DNA from: Candidatus Aminicenantota bacterium
Lineage (GTDB): Bacteria; Acidobacteriota; Aminicenantia; Aminicenantales; Aminicenantaceae
Length of the DNA stretch: 10,299 nucleotides
Assembly (NCBI GenBank): GCA_030615975.1
Contig: JAUWYH010000037.1
Location: 1 to 10,299 of the forward strand
Reading direction: 5' to 3'
A program made the translations under genes and the position numbers. The notes beneath the pieces were generated by a model. The model was not told where the DNA came from. It saw nothing but the letters and a program-made list of their open reading frames with translations, and ran no database searches. Of this stretch, positions 5,781 to 10,299 are shown in pieces (position 1 is the stretch's first letter; every line of letters starts with the position of its first letter).

Positions 5781-7985
5781 ATGTCAAAACTCATTGCTAC
5801 AAGAGCTATTCGTGGAGCTCACAAGTTAGTCACTCGTGCTGAAAAAGAACTCAAGAAAGCAATAGAAAAAAAAGGCCCTCAAACTAAAGTCGAATTTCCG
5901 AATACAGGATATTATTTACCTATCTCTCATGGAATATTAGGAAAAAAAATCGACACCCTTGGCGGACTCACTGAATTATTGGAGGAAGCCAAAAAATTGC
6001 TTCCGCCGATTCCTGAAAAGAAACTATGGCTGCCCTATCTTGGACATACTATCGATGCCGGTATGGCTACCCTATTCGCTGATGAAATTATTGAGGCTGT
6101 TAAGTATACTCAAGACCCTCTTCCCTATTTACCTAAACCAAATCCTGAAGAAGGACACCTCTGGCTTGGTGCAGCTAGTGACGTGATCATGAGAGAACGC
6201 GGGATTGAGTTTGTTGATGGTACTGCTCCTGGATTTGCTGTTTGTGTCGGCTATTGTCCTTCGAATGAAATTGCTGTAAAGATCGCCCGTGAACTTCAGG
6301 AAAAAAATCTCTATGTGTTCATGTCCGCAGAGACAGAAGGTAAATCCATGGCCAAGCAGCTTCAGGAGGAAGGTATTCAAATGGGATGGGAAACACGGCT
6401 TGTGCCTTTTGGTGCCGATGTCACAGCCTGCATACATTCCTTGGGCTTTGCAACCAGAGTAGCCCTTTCATTTGGCGGGGCGAAGCCAGGAGATTACCAA
6501 AGAGTTCTTCATTATAACAAAAATAGAGTCTTTGCGTTTGTCCTTGCTTTTGGACCTGTTGATGATGAAAAACATGCCCAGGCTGCAGGTGCTATTAACT
6601 ATGGATTTCCCACTATTGCTGAAACAGATATCGATAATATTTTACCCACGGGTATATGCACCTATGAACACGTGGTTTCCCCTGTATCTCATGAAAAAAT
6701 TGTTGCTAAAGCGATTGAAGTGAGAGGATTAAAGATCACTATCACCAAAGTTCCTATACCAGTACCCTTTGGGCCAGCATTTCAAGGCGAACGAGTCAGA
6801 AAGGAGGATTTGTATGTCGAACTGGCAGGACAGCCAAATCCTGGCTTTGAGTTTTTGACATCAAAGGAATTAGATGAAGTTGAAGATGGAAAGATCGAAA
6901 TCATTGGGCCAGAGATTGATGAGGTCAAAGAAAGCAGCCAAATTCCCCTTGCCATCTGGGTTGAGGTTGCCGGGCGTGAGATGCTGCCTGATTTTGAGCC
7001 GATTCTAGAACGACAGATTCATGATTTTATCAACTGTGCCAACGGTGTTTTCCACATGGGGCAGCGGGATATCAACTGGGTTCGCATCAGCAAGGAAGCG
7101 AAGCAAAAGGGATTTAAATTCAAACACTTTGGTTCTATACTTCATGCCAAATTGCATGGAGAATACGGAAAGATTTTTGATAAAGTACAGATAAAAATTT
7201 ATACCCGTGAAAAAGAGATTCTTGAACTCATAAATGTGGCCCGCAAAGTCTATTACCAACGGGATGCCCGCCTGGCCGATATGACAGATGAAGCAGTGGA
7301 TACTTTTTATTCATGTGCATTGTGCCAATCGTTTGCCCCAAATCACGTCTGTATCATCACTCCTGAACGCTCTGGATTATGTGGTGCCTATAACTGGTTA
7401 GACGGAAAGGCAGCCTATCAGATAAGTCCTACAGGACCCAATCAGCCGGTGAAAAAAGGTAAGGTTATTGATGGAGTGAAAGGTCAGTGGGAGGATATCA
7501 ATGAGTTTGTTTTTAACAGCTCGCACAAAACACTGGAGTTCTTTAATGCCTATAGTATCGTTGAACACCCCATGACCTCTTGTGGATGTTTTGAATGCAT
7601 CTCCTGCGTTTTGCCTTCGACAAATGGAATAATGACTGTTTATCGCGATTATGCTGGCATGACTCCCATTGGAATGAAATTTTCTACAATGGCTGGAACA
7701 GTCGGCGGTGGAGTCCAAACACCGGGATTCATTGGCCACAGTAAACAATATATCTGGAGCAAAAAATTCATAAGCGCTGAAGGCGGTGCCAAGCGCATTG
7801 TGTGGATGAACAGGAATCTCAAAGAAGAAATGGAGCCAGTCCTTCGGGAAATAGGTGAACGAGAAGGCATAGAAAATTTTTATGACAAAATCGCTGACGA
7901 GACAGCAGCTATAACCGAAGAAGAAGTTTTTAAATATATTACTAAAATGAATCATCCAGCGCTTTCCATGGCGCCCCTATTTTAG
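5781..7985 (+). CDS. acsB: Acetyl-CoA synthase catalytic subunit of CODH/ACS (AcsB)
   Basis: AcsB condenses CO, the methyl group of methyl-CFeSP and CoA into acetyl-CoA at the A-cluster. At 734 residues it is the full bacterial form (Moorella AcsB is 729). It includes the N-terminal CODH-docking/tunnel domain (about residues 1-310) that archaeal CdhC lacks. A-cluster ligands are complete: C512, C515, C524 and C534 for the [4Fe-4S] cubane, and C601-G602-C603 for the distal nickel with bridging cysteines. All are exactly six residues beyond the Moorella positions (506, 509, 518, 528, 595-597). The start is supported by AAAGG (5768-5772), 8 nt before the ATG, and by a conserved-looking N-terminus. 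The same 10-mer AAAGGTCAAG precedes acsD. It sits 24 nt after cooS and 15 nt before acsF, clearly in one operon. No sign of truncation or frameshift. Confidence 0.97.
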   Translation: MSKLIATRAIRGAHKLVTRAEKELKKAIEKKGPQTKVEFPNTGYYLPISHGILGKKIDTLGGLTELLEEAKKLLPPIPEKKLWLPYLGHTIDAGMATLFADEIIEAVKYTQDPLPYLPKPNPEEGHLWLGAASDVIMRERGIEFVDGTAPGFAVCVGYCPSNEIAVKIARELQEKNLYVFMSAETEGKSMAKQLQEEGIQMGWETRLVPFGADVTACIHSLGFATRVALSFGGAKPGDYQRVLHYNKNRVFAFVLAFGPVDDEKHAQAAGAINYGFPTIAETDIDNILPTGICTYEHVVSPVSHEKIVAKAIEVRGLKITITKVPIPVPFGPAFQGERVRKEDLYVELAGQPNPGFEFLTSKELDEVEDGKIEIIGPEIDEVKESSQIPLAIWVEVAGREMLPDFEPILERQIHDFINCANGVFHMGQRDINWVRISKEAKQKGFKFKHFGSILHAKLHGEYGKIFDKVQIKIYTREKEILELINVARKVYYQRDARLADMTDEAVDTFYSCALCQSFAPNHVCIITPERSGLCGAYNWLDGKAAYQISPTGPNQPVKKGKVIDGVKGQWEDINEFVFNSSHKTLEFFNAYSIVEHPMTSCGCFECISCVLPSTNGIMTVYRDYAGMTPIGMKFSTMAGTVGGGVQTPGFIGHSKQYIWSKKFISAEGGAKRIVWMNRNLKEEMEPVLREIGEREGIENFYDKIADETAAITEEEVFKYITKMNHPALSMAPLF

Positions 7986-8000
7986 AGGCTTTAGGAGACT

Positions 8001-8753
8001 ATGAAAACAATAGCCATTTCAGGCAAAGGTGGTACGGGTAAATCCACAATTGCGGCTTTGATTTTACGCTGGCTGAGTGAAAATGTTTCTCAATCGATTC
8101 TTGCTGTAGATGCTGATTCAAATGTTAATCTTAACGATTTACTCGGAGTGCAACTCAAAGAGACAATTGGCGCCATCAGGGAGGAAATGAAATCTAAGGT
8201 CAATAATCTTCCAGGAGGGATGACGAAACAGCAATTCCTCGAATATAAAATTCAATCCAGTCTTGTTGAGACACGGGCCTTTGATCTTATAACAATGGGA
8301 CGTCCAGAGGGCTCTGGATGTTACTGTTATGCTAACAACTTGTTACGAGACATTTTAAATACCTTGGGCGAGAATTATGATTTTGTGGTTATTGATAATG
8401 AAGCAGGAATGGAACACCTAAGCCGTCGGACGAGGCAGAGTATTGACATTTTGCTTATCGTATCTGACCCTTTTATTAGGGGAATCCAGGCCGCCGGAAA
8501 AATCAGCCGGCTGCTTAAGGAGCTTGAAGCCAGAGTAAAAGAAAAATACTTAATTCTGAATAGAGTGTTTGATTCCATACCCAAGCCAGTAAAAAAGGCT
8601 GTTGAAGAAGAGGGATTAAAACTTCTCCATTTGATTCCTGAAGACGAAACATTACTAAAAATGGATCAGGATGGAAATCCGATTTGGAACATCATGCTAA
8701 AATCAAAAGCCTATCAGGCTGTGGATCAACTCATGAAAAAACTTGAATTATGA
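8001..8753 (+). CDS. acsF: AcsF/CooC-type nickel-insertion ATPase, second paralogue
   Basis: This 250-residue protein is a second MinD-like CooC-family ATPase. It has Walker A GKGGTGKST at residues 8-16 with signature lysine K9, 'DADSNVN' at 37-43, the CxC metal motif C107-Y-C109, and 'IDNEAGMEHL' at 131-140 as the switch II/Walker B-like segment. Its position directly after acsB (15-nt gap) and before acsD is typical of AcsF, shown in Carboxydothermus to insert nickel into the A-cluster of acetyl-CoA synthase, so that is the preferred role. It differs clearly from the CooC at 1722 in the CxC context (CYC versus CAC) and through the C-terminal half, so this is an old paralogue pair rather than a recent duplication. 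GGAG (7994-7997) ends only 3 nt before the ATG, a short spacing. Target specificity remains inferred. Confidence 0.9.
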   Translation: MKTIAISGKGGTGKSTIAALILRWLSENVSQSILAVDADSNVNLNDLLGVQLKETIGAIREEMKSKVNNLPGGMTKQQFLEYKIQSSLVETRAFDLITMGRPEGSGCYCYANNLLRDILNTLGENYDFVVIDNEAGMEHLSRRTRQSIDILLIVSDPFIRGIQAAGKISRLLKELEARVKEKYLILNRVFDSIPKPVKKAVEEEGLKLLHLIPEDETLLKMDQDGNPIWNIMLKSKAYQAVDQLMKKLEL

Positions 8754-8774
8754 AAGAACAGGAAAGGTCAAGCC

Positions 8775-9773
8775 ATGAATTTTGAAATTCCTAAAGAAAC
8801 GAATGCAGGAAAAATTGCTGAAGTGACAATTGGTGCAACCACAAAGCAAGGAGGCACGCGTTCCCATACGATCACTATTGGTGGAAGCACAGCTCTCCCC
8901 TTTCATTTTTTTGAAGGTGAACATCCTCATCGTCCAGTTTTAGCTATGGAGGTTTTTGATAAGGTTCCAGCAAAATATCCGGATTCTTTAATGGACTATT
9001 ACTGCAATGTCATCGATAATCCCGCTGATATGGCAAAGAAGTGTGTGGAAGAATATGGGGCAGAACTCATAAGTGTACGCCTCGAAGGAACCCATCCAGA
9101 AAAAGGCAACAAAAGCGCAGATGAAGCAGCAGAGATAGTCAAACAAGTGCTAAAAAGCATAAGTGTGCCAATTATCATCTCAGGTCATAGCCATTTTGAA
9201 AAAATCAATGAAGTCATGAAAAAAGTCTGCGAAACCGCAGAAGGTGAGAATTGTCTGATAAATTATGTTGAAACAGACAATTATAAAACCATCGCAGCTG
9301 TCTGTATTGCATATAATCATACACTTGTGGCTCAATCACCTATAGATGTCAACCTCGCCAAACAACTGAATATTCTTTTAACAGATATGAATTTTCCTGC
9401 GGAAAAAATTGTAGTGGATCCTTTGACAGGGACATTGGGATACGGCCTGGAATACACCTATTCAATTATGGAACGAATTCGCAATGACGGTTTAGGCGGT
9501 GATAAAATGCTTGCATTCCCGATGCTAATTAATCCTGGCTATGAAAGTTCCAGAGTAAAAGAGGCTAGAGTTTCCAAAGAAAATTACCCTGAGTGGGGTG
9601 ATCAGGAATTACGGAGCGCATATTGGGAAATCGCAACTGCAATGAGTTTATTATTGTCTGGAGCGGAACTGCTCATCATGTATCATCCCAAGGCGGCAGA
9701 AGTTGTAAGAAGGAACATTGATGAAATGTATGGTTCAAAAGGCGGAGATAAAGCATGGCATTATCCGGCTTAG
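8775..9773 (+). CDS. acsD: Corrinoid iron-sulfur protein small subunit (AcsD; CODH/ACS subunit delta)
   Basis: This is the TIM-barrel small subunit of CFeSP, the methyl carrier between methyltetrahydrofolate and AcsB. Its dimerisation with AcsC creates the corrinoid-binding interface. The 332-residue length fits the family (about 310-330). Recognisable family stretches are 'GGSTALPFHFFEGEHPHRP' near residues 36-54, 'SVRLEGTHPEKGNKS' near 100-114, 'VVDPLTGTLGYGLEYT' and the C-terminal 'LLLSGAELLIMYHPKA'. No metal-ligand cysteine set is expected in this subunit and none stands out. AAAGG (8763-8767) ends 7 nt before the ATG, and the identical 10-mer AAAGGTCAAG also precedes acsB. The acsC start lies inside its last codons, giving a 19-nt overlap and probable translational coupling that would help 1:1 production of the heterodimer. 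Confidence 0.95.
   Translation: MNFEIPKETNAGKIAEVTIGATTKQGGTRSHTITIGGSTALPFHFFEGEHPHRPVLAMEVFDKVPAKYPDSLMDYYCNVIDNPADMAKKCVEEYGAELISVRLEGTHPEKGNKSADEAAEIVKQVLKSISVPIIISGHSHFEKINEVMKKVCETAEGENCLINYVETDNYKTIAAVCIAYNHTLVAQSPIDVNLAKQLNILLTDMNFPAEKIVVDPLTGTLGYGLEYTYSIMERIRNDGLGGDKMLAFPMLINPGYESSRVKEARVSKENYPEWGDQELRSAYWEIATAMSLLLSGAELLIMYHPKAAEVVRRNIDEMYGSKGGDKAWHYPA
9744..9747 (+). promoter_or_regulatory. Ribosome binding site of acsC within the end of acsD
   Basis: GGAG lies 7 nt before the acsC ATG at 9755 and is inside the acsD coding region. It fixes the acsC start at the overlapping ATG, in agreement with the conserved N-terminus of the protein. Confidence 0.7.
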
Positions 9774-10299
9774 ACATATTTAAATTATTACCTAAAACCA
9801 ACTGCGGAGATTGTGGGGTTCCTACCTGTATGGCATTTGCCATGAAACTGGCACAAAAAAAATCTGAATTAAGCGAATGCCCCCACGCTTCTGAAGAAGC
9901 TAAGGCTACTTTGGGTGCTGCAAGTGAGCCCCCCATCCGATTAGTAAAAATAGGAGGATCACAACAATTAGAGATAGGAAATGAAACGGTCATGTTTCGT
10001 CATGAGAAGACCTTTTTTCATCAGACCGGAATTGCTATTCAACTAAGAACTTCTGAGGACGAGGAACAACTTTTTTCCAAAATAAAAGAGATTGAAAATT
10101 ACAATGTCGAGCGAGTTGGGGAAGAACTCAAAATAGACTTATTCTTTATATCCCATGATTCGGAAGATAAGGAGCGCTTTCTTAAGACTATTCAACTGGT
10201 TAAGCAAAGCTCAACAAAAGGCATCATATTGGATTGCCCTGATGAAGAGCTCTTAAAAGCCGGTACAGAGCTTCTAAAAGATGTTCGGCCTGTTATCTT
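9755..10299 (+). CDS. acsC: Corrinoid iron-sulfur protein large subunit (AcsC; CODH/ACS subunit gamma), 3'-partial
   Basis: AcsC carries the [4Fe-4S] cluster and, with AcsD, the corrinoid that shuttles the methyl group to acetyl-CoA synthase. Its cluster passes electrons used for reductive reactivation of the cobalt. The first 181 codons are in the window and open to the end; the full protein should be about 440-450 residues. The N-terminus 'MALSGLDIFKLLPKTNCGDC' matches the Moorella pattern closely. The four cluster ligands C17, C20, C25 and C42 fall at the same residue numbers as in the characterised protein, which confirms the ATG start. The following segment, 'PIRLVKIGG' onward with 'NETVMFRHEKTFFH', is the start of the central TIM-barrel domain. 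The corrinoid-binding C-terminal domain is beyond the window. The gene overlaps acsD by 19 nt. Confidence 0.95.
   Translation, partial: MALSGLDIFKLLPKTNCGDCGVPTCMAFAMKLAQKKSELSECPHASEEAKATLGAASEPPIRLVKIGGSQQLEIGNETVMFRHEKTFFHQTGIAIQLRTSEDEEQLFSKIKEIENYNVERVGEELKIDLFFISHDSEDKERFLKTIQLVKQSSTKGIILDCPDEELLKAGTELLKDVRPVI

Noticed and set aside
6129..6437. 102-codon minus-strand open frame, and 9676-9993 minus likewise
   Set aside because: Both are antisense to well-supported acs genes (acsB; acsD/acsC), with low-complexity cysteine/serine-rich translations and no family resemblance.
7398..7955. 185-codon open frame on the minus strand
   Set aside because: It lies wholly inside acsB, opposite the conserved A-cluster region, has no recognisable domain and is best explained as a shadow of a well-conserved coding frame.
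1..10299. CRISPR arrays, tRNA or rRNA genes, insertion sequences
   Set aside because: No spaced direct repeats, transposase-like frames, or RNA gene signatures were seen. Coding density is above 95% and all of it is explained by the acs locus.

Overview
The window is a single-strand (+) block of Wood-Ljungdahl (reductive acetyl-CoA) pathway genes from an anaerobe. All eight genes are co-directional and tightly packed: acsV (5'-truncated) - cooC - MesB-like methionine synthase - cooS/acsA - acsB - acsF (a second CooC) - acsD - acsC (3'-truncated). Low-to-moderate GC, strong purine-rich Shine-Dalgarno sequences and a bacterial-type AcsB that keeps its N-terminal CODH-binding domain point to an anaerobic bacterium rather than an archaeon. 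A low-GC clostridial acetogen, sulfate reducer or syntroph, or a candidate-phylum relative, would fit. I cannot fix the taxon from the sequence alone.

Layout. Positions 1-1710 hold most of the ferredoxin/ASKHA-type reductive activator of the corrinoid protein. Positions 1722-2486 hold a CooC-type nickel-insertion ATPase. A 145-bp AT-rich gap with a candidate promoter precedes a 346-residue core methionine synthase-like protein (2632-3672). A second gap of 152 bp carries a good promoter-like pair and a striking nested inverted repeat of about 80 nt, and leads into the main structural operon. There cooS (3825-5756) and acsB (5781-7985) encode the two catalytic subunits of CODH/ACS, followed by acsF (8001-8753), acsD (8775-9773) and the first 181 codons of acsC (9755-10299). 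The last two genes overlap by 19 nt.

How the genes work together. CooS reduces CO2 to CO at the Ni-Fe C-cluster. AcsD/AcsC form the corrinoid iron-sulfur protein (CFeSP) that carries the methyl group. AcsB joins CO, methyl and CoA at its Ni-Ni-[4Fe-4S] A-cluster. The two CooC-type ATPases probably serve nickel loading of the two Ni enzymes, and AcsV re-reduces corrinoid that has been oxidised to Co(II). The MesB-like enzyme is predicted to divert a methyl group, most likely from methyl-CFeSP, to homocysteine to make methionine. All metal-ligand residues I could check in CooS, AcsB, AcsC, both CooC proteins and the MesB-like protein are present, so the locus looks functional. Expected partners such as acsE (methyltetrahydrofolate:CFeSP methyltransferase) are not in the window.

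The core of the region is a known system. The points that deserve a second look are the large nested hairpin and promoter arrangement before cooS, the methionine synthase placed inside the acs locus, and the paired CooC paralogues.
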